DNA from: Trachythela sp. YZ-2020
Taxonomy: Eukaryota; Cnidaria; Anthozoa; Malacalcyonacea; Clavulariidae
Length of the DNA: 64,000 nucleotides
NCBI GenBank assembly: GCA_016169945.1
Contig: JADLSH010000382.1
Location: 2,232,001-2,296,000 of the forward strand
Direction of reading: 5' to 3'
The notes beneath the pieces are model-generated. The model ran no database searches. It saw only the letters and a list, made by a program, of their open reading frames with translations, and was not told the origin of the DNA. This document shows, piece after piece, positions 24,101 to 33,713 of this stretch; the first letter of the stretch is position 1, and each line of letters opens with the position of its first letter. The position numbers and the translations under genes are program-made.

Positions 24101-27100
24101 GTTAAAATATTGAACTTTCAAAAGGATGCAGACAGAAGATTGATACTCATAAGTGATTGAAATACAGGGCTGGCCAGTTAATTTTAATTTATTCTTCTTC
24201 AGCCAATAACACCATTTAGTGAGATATTTGCTATTGGTGTTGTTTACTGTGTATAAGTTTCACCCCTTCATTTCAGGTTGAATAATCATTTGAATTGACT
24301 GGAATTCCAAGGGTCTGGTTAGGTCATGCAGTATTTCAATTCAAATAATTATTTAACCTGAAAAATAAGCTTGAATTTGACATAGAATAGACTACAGTAA
24401 CTATTATTATTAAAAATAGTTTTAAAATGCTGGATAAACGTTTTGTTATCATGAAACATGCTGATTTCAGGTTGTAGTTGCATGATTATCTCATTGAACT
24501 ATTGAAGTAATAGCAGGGCTTTTTTAACTAATGTACTGGAGGGGCCAAAGCCCCCCCCCAGCCTCCAAGTTGGAAATCAAGCCACAGAGACTCGTGGATA
24601 CAAAACAATTCTGGGGTAGGACCCCCAGAGCCCCCTTCAACTTCCCACACCTGTAATACACCACCTACTTGTTAGGTTCCCTTTCGATGATGCCCCCCCC
24701 CCCCCCACTAACGCTTTATTAAGAAATGCCCTGAGTAATAGAAAGATAATTGCAGCAACTTATAGAAAACCAGTAATTGGTTTAAATTGCACCGTGCAGT
24801 GGTTGCATGTACGCCCTGTCTACCCCAAGCCGTCCACAGGCAGGGACTCGGGGGGAAGAAATGGAATTTACATTGACTGGGGCATGATAATGTGTAATAT
24901 ATATAGTTCCTCCTCCAAGAAGCTCTTAATTGTGCAAGATTGTTAATTCTTTATTAAAGAACATATGATATAGAATGTACCCTTGGAGTTAAATAAATAT
25001 GTTAAATATATGTTTTCAGCCATTTAATAATTAAACAATAGAGTACTTAGTTTTTGTTAATATATATATATCAAATAATCGATCATTTGTACGTGTGACA
25101 GATTTTTTATAACATGTCACACATTAATTATATATTGCAAAAAAAAATGATGATTGTGAACTGTGCTTTTTTTTTCTATTTTTTTTTCTTTTCAGGCAGG
25201 GTTGGCAATTGGCAGCCATATTTTTTCTGGCTTTCAGCACTTTGAGCCACAATTACAATACAGGTACTACGCCAAGCGGTCTTTCTTTTCAGTTCCTAAT
25301 TCAATTTTTCTAATTTTCCTTCTTTTTTTTGTTTTGCAAATTGTGCATTGCAATGTGCCTGGAACCTGGAATTTGGAATGATTGATTTGCAATTTTGGAA
25401 AACATTTAGAAAAATTGCAAATTAATTAAATTGAAAAAAAGAGGAACGCCTGACGTAGAACGCCTGACTTCCCCCGATGTGCTCTCCCCCCTGATGGCGA
25501 GTTGTTCGGGCTATGGTTCTTGTTCCAACCATAGTTTGTTTTGTCTAACAAGTGTAATGGCATTGTTAAAACAATGATTTTCACAGTTGTTGACAATAAA
25601 AAACATGAATGATATCATGTTGATTTGTGTTGTTCCAACAGCATTGTTCATGTTGCTGGACACTGTTAAAACAGCATTGAACAAACATGTCAACAAGGCT
25701 GTTTTCGCATTGTTAAAACAATAAAAAACATCGATGATATCACATTGATTTGTGCTGTCCCAACAACATTGTTCAAACCTTGTAACAACCGTAAACAATA
25801 TTGTTTCGACAGGCATGAACAACATTGTTGACAACTTGTCCGGGGGGTGCAGCACAACATTGTTCAACCTTGACGGGAACAATATTGAACAAGTTGATGA
25901 CAATGTTGCATCAACTTGATGATTTTTACGCGTGGTATAGTTCCAATAAAAATATCAAAAGTATCGTTCGTTTATGCTGTTTTTTCTTGTATTTATTCGT
26001 ACATACCGCAGGCTCAACCTACAGATAACAGTGTTATTTGGTAGCAGATAACAGATTTATCTGCGTCTTTACATACGCCCAGAATGACTTTAATGCGCCG
26101 ATCTACATGTCAATTTCTCGTGAGATAATATTTGTGTATATATTACATAAGTAGCAAAATATAAAAAAGTCACATAGAATGAATTCCCTTTATAACATGT
26201 ATTAAAATATTACCTTTTACAGATATATTTACGAACTGGGAGGTTCTATAATCAACTGGATAACGATATGCTTCACACTTGTAGGTCCCCACATCATGTT
26301 TGGACAATGAATTCAACGAGAGAATTTCTATTCCAATTTCGCCTTCATATTTGAAAGATGATTCAAGTTTTTGCTGACTTCCATTTGAACTGACTTTATA
26401 CCATGTGAATCCATACGAGTTGGTACTGTTTCCTGCTTCGCATATTAATTTAACATTGCCTCCAATATCATACGACGGTTTGTTTGGCTTCTTCTTAATG
26501 ATTGCTCTTGCATAAGCTTTTCCTGAAAGGAAAAATCCTTTTCAGTTCAGATATTTAAAGTACAGTTCTATTTTCTACCAGAAGAAATCCAAATCTTTAG
26601 GAAATGTAGGAAAACTTTTACGCCTCTTATTAGTATTATGGCGCATTTTTCCTCGTTTTCTACAATTGGTCCAAATCTCTCTGGGATAGGCGTTACCCTT
26701 CTACCACCCTGATAACTATATCAAAAACCGAAATAATAAAGAAATGGTATTTTCCAGTAATAAACCTGACACTAAAAGGAATGCTCTAAACAGCTTGCAT
26801 ATTACTGTAGAATCTTGAGACCGTTGGATAACTTGATCTTTAAGTATGCTGCGAAACATTGTCAATATTAAAAATATGTTTTTTGTTATAATCATAAGAG
26901 ATGAGGCCAAAGACAGTTTGTTGTTTGATGAGAAATAAAATTAGAGTATTGAATATAATTTGGATTTTTTACAATTACAATACATGTAGCTACATCTGTT
27001 CTTAAATATTCATTCATGTACATTTTTTGTAAATTTCGCAAGATACTCAGTTAGTTTTGGTCAGACCATGAATACAAGCACAGAAACGATAATAGGCAAT

Positions 27101-30100
27101 TCCAGCTATCGTAATGCATGTAATTTTCATTTTTTCCATTTCGCGCCAAATGGCGGACGGAAAATGTGTATTTTAAATTTTAAAAATTTTATGCTTTATC
27201 TTTCGCTCCAGACACTGGTTTAAAAGTTGTGTGTTTAGCAGAGGTGATCAGGACTCATAACCGTAAGTTTCGGCGAAATCCATTCGATAATTCGCGAGAA
27301 AATTGCTTTCGAGTTGACACAGGAGTGAAGCAAATTTGGCAAAAAGCTGGCTTCGAAAACTACTCTGTCGCACGTTTTGAAGTAAATAAAATAATCGCTA
27401 ACAGCACTGTAGACAATTTACCCCTTCAAATGGAGCTCTGTAACCAAAGAATCTATATTTATTGTTTTTATGTATTTCTGACTGCTTGATTTCTACGTAC
27501 AGGCAGTTAAAAATCAAAATGTTTTAGCCGACATTTTATCAACATGTCCCAGAGGCATGGCTTCACTTTGACATGGTTTGTCGCGAAAACAAACCCGGTT
27601 AACTATAGCAACTTTCTCGTTATTTCCGAACAGTATTGACTGTAAAATACTTCTGCTTTGCTGTAGACTTTATCTTGGCTATATTTTTGGTTGTGGCCAC
27701 ATGGTGTTTATAGAATAGTTGCAAAAGAATAGTGTTTTGGTTGCTGTGTGTATGCAAAAGGTTGTATTTTTAAGAAGCCCTTCCATTAAAATAACTGAAA
27801 ATATATTATATGCAAAGTCCTTTGTCTGCCACTACTCCAGACAGTAAGTAGTGACTACCGTGGCCAGTAATTGCTGAAGGTTGTTAACAAACAGCCCTTT
27901 GTCCCATGATATACTGTGGTTCAACTATAATTGTTTAGGGGCTGTTCATAAGAACCATGCTTGCTATCGCCCATACCAAGATTGCTTCATATAATTATTG
28001 TGTTATATATATCTGTAACCTTGGGGTCGTGTCGGCTGCAGCCAAATATATACAACACTGCTAGTCCCACAACATTCGGAAGGGTTGTCGTTGCAGCCCA
28101 TGACTGCCCGCTTGCTAGGACCAAGGCCAGATTTTGGTGCACATGCTGGGGAAGGTGAAATAAATTTTAGGGGAGGTGCAGTGTAAAGTAAAAAATGTTA
28201 CTTTATTTATGTAATGTAATGTATGTATTTATGCATTATGATTGTGTGACTCATCCAATTGAAATTGTGTTTGACCAAAACTTGGCAAGTTGGTTGTAAT
28301 GGTTCTGTTATTATTCAATATTAAATTTTGATCCATCATTTAACTGTTAACAAGGGGAGGTGTATAAATTACCAGGGGTGGCACAAAAATTCTCAGGGGA
28401 GGTGCAAAATTATCCCAGGAGATGTGCCCACCTCCCCTCAAAATCCGGCCATGCTAGTGACTAAGTGGCTGTTGGACTAAGGCAACATCTCCACATTACT
28501 GGGTTCACATGAAACTTTCAAGTGGGTCAAACTGGTAAGGCTAGGCCCTGAAAGGTCTGGACTCCCCTCCAAGACTTCTATTGTCATCCTTCCAAATCTA
28601 TAGGGGAAGGAGCTTAATTACAAATGTTCCAAGAGTGCTCATCAACATTCAAAAGTTTTTCAATCCACACCAAACATTCTAGATTGTGAATCGTTATTGG
28701 GAGGGAGGGGGTGGGCAGTGAACAAACCAAACTGTTGTGGACCATCAGGTCAGTTTCTGCTTCTCTTGCTGCTTCATGAAGGGTCTGCAACTGTATGTCA
28801 CTCAAGTAAATCAATTTTTCAAGTTCACAGGGTGTGGATAAAATCTGGTTCAGATTGACACTTCCAAAGGGGCACCTTAGGTCCTTGTTTAAGATATCTT
28901 ACTAAGAGGGGGAGATATCTTCCTAAGAGGGGAGTGGAGATAGTGAGCAAAATTCCCATTTCCCTTAGGGGGGAGTGTGAACATTTTCTGTAATTACCTA
29001 TTTTGCAAAATATACACTAATTTCATTTTCCAGGAAATATGATTATATCATTTCTTTCTGTTTGCTTCACATATTAGGCACATGACAAGCTTGCAAGGTG
29101 AGCTAGCATGATTTGCCAAGGCCATCATCAGCCTACAATTATAACTCATGTGGACATTTAGGTGGGAATTAAATAAATAAAACCTTGGACTTCAAAAGTA
29201 AACAAAGGTAGTTGAGTTGGCCGTTATAATAATAAAGACAAAATCTTTAAAAATGCCAATTCTTACAATTGTGCACACTAAAACCACCCTAGCCTCTATA
29301 TCTACAACAATTGTCATGAATGTACAGTACGAACTGTGATCAGCAGCAACATGCACCTAGTCTTTTAATTTGCCCCAAGGTGTTCAACTTCCACAGCATT
29401 TACATTAAAGTAAGCATATCTGCATGAATGCATATTCAACAGTTATTTACATATTGGTTTTAGTTGTGTTGGAAAGAATAAATTGATAGTTTAGACCTCT
29501 AAGTATAAACTTTGTGGAAGAATAGGGGACATGCAGGTTATTAACAACTTTCCTAACCCTAAAATTCAAGAACCCACTCTTCCTGGGGCACAGACACTGC
29601 ACCTCTTCTAAAATTTAATTCACCTCCCCCAGCATGTACACCAAAATCTGGCCTTGGTCCTAGCAAGCGGGCAGTCATGGGCTGCAACCACAAGCCTTCC
29701 GAATGTTGTGGGACTAGCAGTATTGTATTTTTTGGCTGCAGCCATTTTAAAACAATATATGAACCAATCTTGATATGGGCATAGCAAGCATGGTTCTCAT
29801 GAACAGCACCTAAACAATTATAGTTGAACTACAGTATATCATGGGACAAAGGGCTGTTTGTTAACAACTTTCCGCAATCACTGGTAGTCACTACTTACTG
29901 TCTGGAGTAGTGGCAGACAAAGGACTTTGCATATAATATATTTTCAGCTATTTTAATGGAAGGGCTTCTTAAAAATACAACCTTTTGCATACACACAGCA
30001 ACCAAAACACTAATTTTTGCAACTATTCTATAAACACATGTGGCCACAACCAAAAATATAGCGAAGATAAAGTCAACAGCAAAGCAGATGTATTTTACAG

Positions 30101-32093
30101 TCAATACTGTTCGGAAATAACGAGAAAGTTGCTAGTAAACCGGGTTTGTTTTCGCGACAAACCATGTCAAAGTGAAGCCATGCCTCTGGCACATGTTGAT
30201 AAAATGTCGGCTAAAACATTTTGATTTTTTAATTGCCTGTACGTAGAAATCAAGCAGTCAGAAACACATAAAAACAATAATTCTAGATTCTTTGGTTACA
30301 GAGCTCCATTTGAAGCGCTAAATTGTCTACAGTGCTCATACCGATCACTTTATTTACTTCAAAACGTGCGACAGAGTAGCTTTCGAAGCCAGCTTTTTGC
30401 CAAATTTGCTTCACTCCTGTGTCAACTCGAAAGCAATTTTCTCGCGAAATATCGAATGGATTTCGCCGAAACTTACGGTTATGAGTCCGGATCACCTCCT
30501 GATCAGTGTTTGGAGCGAAAGATAAAGCATAAAAATTTAAAAATATAGCTTCGTTTAAAATACACATTTTGCGTCCGCCATTTGGCGCGAAATGGAAGAA
30601 TAACCACTTTTACCGGCATGAATTGCGATAGCTGGAATTGCCTATTGAAAAACAAGTTTCACCTTTTGAAATTGAAAGGAAAGTTTCTTTTTTGAGCCTG
30701 TCACAAAAGTTTACTTTACATATGTACACTCCTTTATCTTCCTCTGTTAAACTTGTTATATTGAAGACATTCTTGGAAACCAATAATATCTTTTTGTTGC
30801 CAACAGTGAGTTGATTGTGACGTTCGCTCTTTCTTCTTGCAAACCATAGAGTCACATTATTAGATGTGTTAACAGTGCAATTCAACAGCATCCATTCTCC
30901 AGCTAAGAGTGCGCGATAACGCTTTGCGCTATCCTTAATCCACGACACAGCTGTATTGAGAGGATGAATTATTTATCATAATATATTAAAATAGCCCAAA
31001 TACGTAGGCCTATGTCATACACCTTAACTGAAAAAAAAGCGAGAATGGGGACACGATAATTACCCGTCAACTTTGAAAGAGATCAGCTAGGATTAGATCG
31101 GTACGCATGTGCAAATAAATAGAAAATAATAAATGGATGTGCGGAAATATGGAATATATTTCGAATGTACATGTTAAACAGGACTAGTAGCAGTGGGTTA
31201 TGCTGTTCAACACGAGAAATAGATTTGATATTTCAAAGCATCCATGTATTGTTCTCTTATATCAAATATAAAAATTGTCCTATTTTTTGCAAAATATTGT
31301 AGACAAAAATGCTTAGTATAAGTGATAATTCTCGCATAAATAATCGCATATGAATGTGAGAATATCGCATTTATTAGTATAGGAAAAATCAATAGAACAG
31401 GGCTGTATTTTATATATTAACACAACTTAATTGCATGTGTGAAGACGTACAGATTCCATAATCAATATACTAATTATTAGATCTGGTTTTATACTCGATT
31501 TAATGCACTTTTGAAGTTGTCAGAAACCGCATAGTTTAGGCTACATCCAATGAATTTCGTTATTTCGTCCTAGTTCATATTATGTATATAATGGATCATA
31601 ATATGGATAAGGCTTATAATTATATATCGACGGTGTTATATATTTTGAACAAATACGTAACAGTGCGTGTTAGTAAACTTCTATAAACTATACGGGCTAG
31701 AATAATTGGAGGTTTACCAATTGCAAAAGAAGACCCAAACCTAAAAATTGTCCCATTCTATACGAAATGAAAACAACGATAATCAATGAAAACTCCGGTT
31801 TAAACAAGGAAAAGGGACAAGAGAATGAAACGTTTATATCTATTACTATTCAAGGAAAGGTTCAATTTCATGTTTAACCGTAATTCGAGGGGCAAACTTA
31901 TTATTGAAATGACTGGTTATTATACCAAATCCTCCAATGTTTTAACTACTGTTGCCAGTTTTTAACGTTTGACATTTAAGGAATAAGGTTTAAAATTTCA
32001 CTTACAGCTCGAACAATTGCTTGTTTCAGTTTCTTTGATCAAGCCAAAGAGGACCACAGCGGTGATAATTGCACTATATTCTCTGAACTTCAT
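10169..32093 (-). CDS. Receptor tyrosine kinase, FGFR/VEGFR/PDGFR class, four Ig-like modules, 840 aa
   Basis: Fourteen coding exons in transcription order: 32093-32006, 30950-30663, 26522-26214, 21635-21309, 20934-20659, 20179-19909, 18182-17992, 16768-16661, 14505-14306, 13733-13611, 12465-12395, 12007-11967, 11761-11665, 10301-10169. Every junction uses GT-AG, every phase matches, and the total of 2523 nt is divisible by three. Residues 1-29 resemble a signal peptide ([19 protein letters not shown]). Ig-like modules fill exons 2-5, a membrane helix lies near 443-465, then the juxtamembrane [12 protein letters not shown]. Kinase: GSGQFG (524-528), VAVK with Lys580, HRDLAARN (689-696), DFG (709-711), [13 protein letters not shown] and DRPNF. 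This implies a plasma-membrane receptor that phosphorylates tyrosines on ligand binding; ligand unknown. The C-terminal tail after the kinase is very short. Class assignment within FGFR, VEGFR and PDGFR is not resolvable by eye. Confidence 0.93.
11474..11495. repeat. Perfect 22-bp palindrome
   Basis: Eleven-base arms around GATATC (TCTAAGACGATATCGTCTTA and its flanks) in the intron between RTK exons 13 and 14. Confidence 0.7.
14669..14946 (+). mobile_element. tRNA-derived SINE, plus-strand copy
   Basis: Starts GGGGCTTCGGTGGCGAAGTG, with A box and B box (GCGGGTTCAAGTCTCA), the block TGGGTTTTCTCCGGGTACTC, and ends TTGGCGAAGCTAAATAAAAT. It is in the opposite orientation to the copy at 9050-9300, within the RTK intron between exons 8 and 9. 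Confidence 0.82.
15299..16081. mobile_element. Non-autonomous DNA transposon with GTTAACT-rich subterminal arrays
   Basis: Terminal inverted repeats GGCCGGTTGTATAAAA (left) and TTTTATACAACCGGCC (right). Many GTTAAC/TAGTTAA motifs in both orientations lie within about 180 bp of each end. CCTGG flanks both ends and may be a 5-bp target duplication, although the palindromic junction leaves the exact boundary uncertain. No transposase is seen in the interior. Superfamily not assigned. Confidence 0.75.
16828..16915. repeat. Minisatellite of GTGCAGTGATAA units
   Basis: Four to five degenerate copies of TGTGCAGTGATAA, just beyond the acceptor of RTK exon 8. Confidence 0.7.
18190..18960 (-). other. 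Unidentified open stretches, possible relic
   Basis: Several overlapping minus-strand frames of 68-84 codons lie between RTK exons 6 and 7. No domain was recognised and stops interrupt any longer product. They may be remnants of an insertion. Confidence 0.25.
19909..20179 (-). CDS. RTK exon 6: membrane segment and juxtamembrane region
   Basis: After a short stalk ([11 protein letters not shown]) comes one hydrophobic helix, [18 protein letters not shown], then the stop-transfer YRRKKLYGG. The cytoplasmic part has candidate tyrosines ([10 protein letters not shown]) and ends in [13 protein letters not shown], the juxtamembrane motif shared by FGFR/VEGFR/PDGFR-class receptors. Confidence 0.92.
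20659..20934 (-). CDS. RTK exon 5: Ig-like module 4 (membrane-proximal)
   Basis: Encodes [23 protein letters not shown] and [15 protein letters not shown]. It has both core cysteines and tryptophan plus an additional Cys pair near the C strand. Acceptor TTTACAG, donor GTAAGC. Confidence 0.88.
21309..21635 (-). CDS. RTK exon 4: Ig-like module 3
   Basis: Encodes [11 protein letters not shown] and [15 protein letters not shown]. The canonical first cysteine appears to be absent: the B-strand position reads EIFSLSYNV. Two extra cysteines lie between the strands ([12 protein letters not shown]). Boundaries: acceptor TTAAAACAG, donor GTAATG. Confidence 0.87.
21734..21865. mobile_element. Small MITE with TTAACCCTTTA-like ends
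   Basis: Left end TAACCCTTTAGCCCACA and right end TGTGCGTTAAAGGGTTA are inverted copies about 130 bp apart. The TTAA at the right end and CTAA at the left would suit a piggyBac-type MITE with one mutated target site; this is inference. It is in the intron between RTK exons 3 and 4. Confidence 0.6.
22137..25935. mobile_element. Foldback-like element with AACAATGTTGTT-rich inverted ends
   Basis: Outer ends are inverted copies: left TAAAAATTGATCAGGTTGAT, and the right end read on the minus strand TAAAAATCATCAAGTTGATG. Each end continues for 400-500 bp with many variants of the palindromic word AACAATGTTGTT. The right end has an internal tandem duplication of about 133 bp (25585 and 25719). The 2.8 kb interior has no intact transposase; an open frame at 23978-24160 is unrecognised. 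The element lies inside the RTK intron between exons 3 and 4. Exact borders and target duplication are not resolved. Confidence 0.65.
22389..22541. mobile_element. hAT-like MITE with perfect 8-bp target duplication
   Basis: Starts CAGTGGCGAAGCCAGCCTGA and ends GGCTAGCTTCGCTACTG, with inverted arms of about 42 bp (each contains a CTGACAATTTGGTCATGC-like block). ATCATGCC stands on both sides (22381-22388 and 22542-22549). The 8-bp duplication and CAGTGGCG end fit the hAT superfamily. It is nested in the left end of the larger foldback-like element. Confidence 0.9.
26214..26522 (-). CDS. RTK exon 3: Ig-like module 2
   Basis: Encodes [17 protein letters not shown] and [15 protein letters not shown], a complete I-set/C2-like Ig pattern with both cysteines and the tryptophan. 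It contains no ATG-initiated frame of its own and is recognised by motif and splice phase (acceptor CTTTCAG, donor GTAATA). Confidence 0.88.
27091..30646. repeat. 3.55 kb inverted repeat with arms of about 1.05-1.1 kb
   Basis: The left arm (about 27091-28185) and right arm (about 30646-29593) are near-identical reverse complements, both beginning AATAGGCAATTCCAGCTATC. They enclose about 1.4 kb of spacer with GGGGAGGTG-type repeats. Each arm carries the same short open frame (27229-27489 plus; 30567-30283 minus) containing [13 protein letters not shown] and [13 protein letters not shown]. No transposase was recognised and no clear target duplication found. It sits in the intron between RTK exons 2 and 3, its right edge about 15 bp from the exon 2 donor. 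Confidence 0.85.
30663..30950 (-). CDS. RTK exon 2: Ig-like module 1
   Basis: One exon, one Ig module: MLLNCTV (B strand), VTLWFARR (C strand) and [11 protein letters not shown] (F strand). It is flanked by phase-1 introns, the usual Ig-module exon arrangement. The donor GTGAAAC at 30662 lies about 15 bp from the start of a large inverted repeat. Confidence 0.88.
32006..32093 (-). CDS. RTK exon 1: start codon and signal peptide
   Basis: ATG at 32093-32091 opens 29 codons with a hydrophobic core ([12 protein letters not shown]) and ends at a GTAAGT donor. The phase-1 end joins exactly to exon 2, giving SNCSSSVSW across the junction. The upstream segment (32094-32120) may be 5' UTR or an acceptor for an upstream non-coding exon. 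Confidence 0.85.
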
Positions 32094-33651
32094 GTTTTTA
32101 AACTGCGCTTCTGAACCTCAAAATAGTGAGGAATATATGTGAATTTACTGCTCATTCTATGCATTTCTTTGTAAATACGCAAATATTTATAATTTGTTCG
32201 CATAACAACATCTGCCTCGTGTTTGAAAGACATCCTGTCTAAACAAATATTGGTGAGGCTATCTTTTGAAGGTGTATTTTATAGAAGCGCCAGTCTCAGT
32301 GAATGAAGGGGAGAGGGAGGCAGTCCCATTGTCCACTATGCAACCAGCGCTTCCCATAGTAAGAGGTGAAATTTCCTAAAATTTGCAATTTTTAAAAAAT
32401 AAATTATTTAAACTTGCATTTTTTGTCATTCTTGTGGCATGCCGCGTGTCATATCTTATATAATACTTGTTTGCGGATCTTTGAGTATTGTGTATTGAAT
32501 GACAGAGCAAGAGCTATATGATTGTGTTGGCGTCATGAATATTGAATATAAAATGCACTTCCATGCACCTGCTTCTACCTGCTCGTGAGCTTTTGAAGTT
32601 TACATTCTTTAACCGCCGCATGAGAAATACACTTTATAACATGTTTCTGCGACTATATGTAAATGAATAAAATACTGCGACAAATTCAGTTCAAATTGAA
32701 TTCAATTCAGTTTAAAAAATATTACACGAGAAAGAAACACTGAGAAATCCATGACATGGATTAAAACAAAACTATAAGAGACGAGTTTGTGATATACTTC
32801 AATTCCATTTTAGACTTTTTTGTCCTATAAATTGTAGGCCTATTCACCTATGCCTGCACGTATGCATATAAGCAGCGCTTATATATAGACAGAACTGAAA
32901 GCTTTACGTTTGTTCATGTGGTTGGTCCATATGTTCAATGCAAATTAATTAATAAACGACTAGAAAAGTGCTTTTGCCCAGACGTGCATCTTTGGCAATT
33001 TTAGCATGACCTGTTGTACTTGAAAATCCTTCTCAGGTAGGCTATGATTCAGATCTGAACCACAACTGCTTTATCTAGAATATTACAGGAACCTACATTT
33101 TATTTAAATATATAAGGTTTCATCGTGCGACAGTTTTATTGTTCTTGAATTGTGTACAAAATATAGACATCTATTTTAACAGAAACTTATATAACTATTT
33201 TAATATTGGTGTTTTGAATTTGTCTGGTAAAAGAAAATAACGTTACGTTACAATTTTACAAGGGTAAAGAGAAAGTTTAATGACTGAGTAATAAATTCAA
33301 AGAAAGGGTACATAAACTTACCTTTCCAATGTCCACGAACACAGGTTGAAGGCTTCCCAGGTCAAAATGTCAATGTCATTACAATTACTGTATTATATAT
33401 GGTGTGATAAATCTTCACTGTTAGACATCAAATTTCAGCGCCAGTCACGTATAAACAAAAACGACAGGGATATTCTTAAATTTTGAGGCAAGCCAAGAGC
33501 CTGTTCGACGCCTTTTGACATCTCCTTGATTTGAGCTGCACTTGTCTGAGTTACCACCTACGTTGGGGATTAACATAACAGCCTTAAGCCAAGATCCGTG
33601 CTGTCTCAATCCATAGCTTTGGCCGCGTGAAAGCCAACGGGAAGCTAGCCT
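32094..33651. promoter_or_regulatory. 5' flank of the RTK gene, possible non-coding first exon
   Basis: AT-rich DNA upstream of the RTK start codon. A minus-strand AAAG|GTAAGT donor near 33320, preceded by non-repetitive sequence to about 33360, could end a 5' non-coding exon spliced to an AG just above the start codon near 32110. No core promoter element can be named from sequence alone. Confidence 0.3.
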
Positions 33652-33713
33652 GCGTAGCAGACGGTCAGCCCGCGGAACTCCTAAAAGGCGGGCAAGGCAG
33701 AAGCTGGAAAGAC

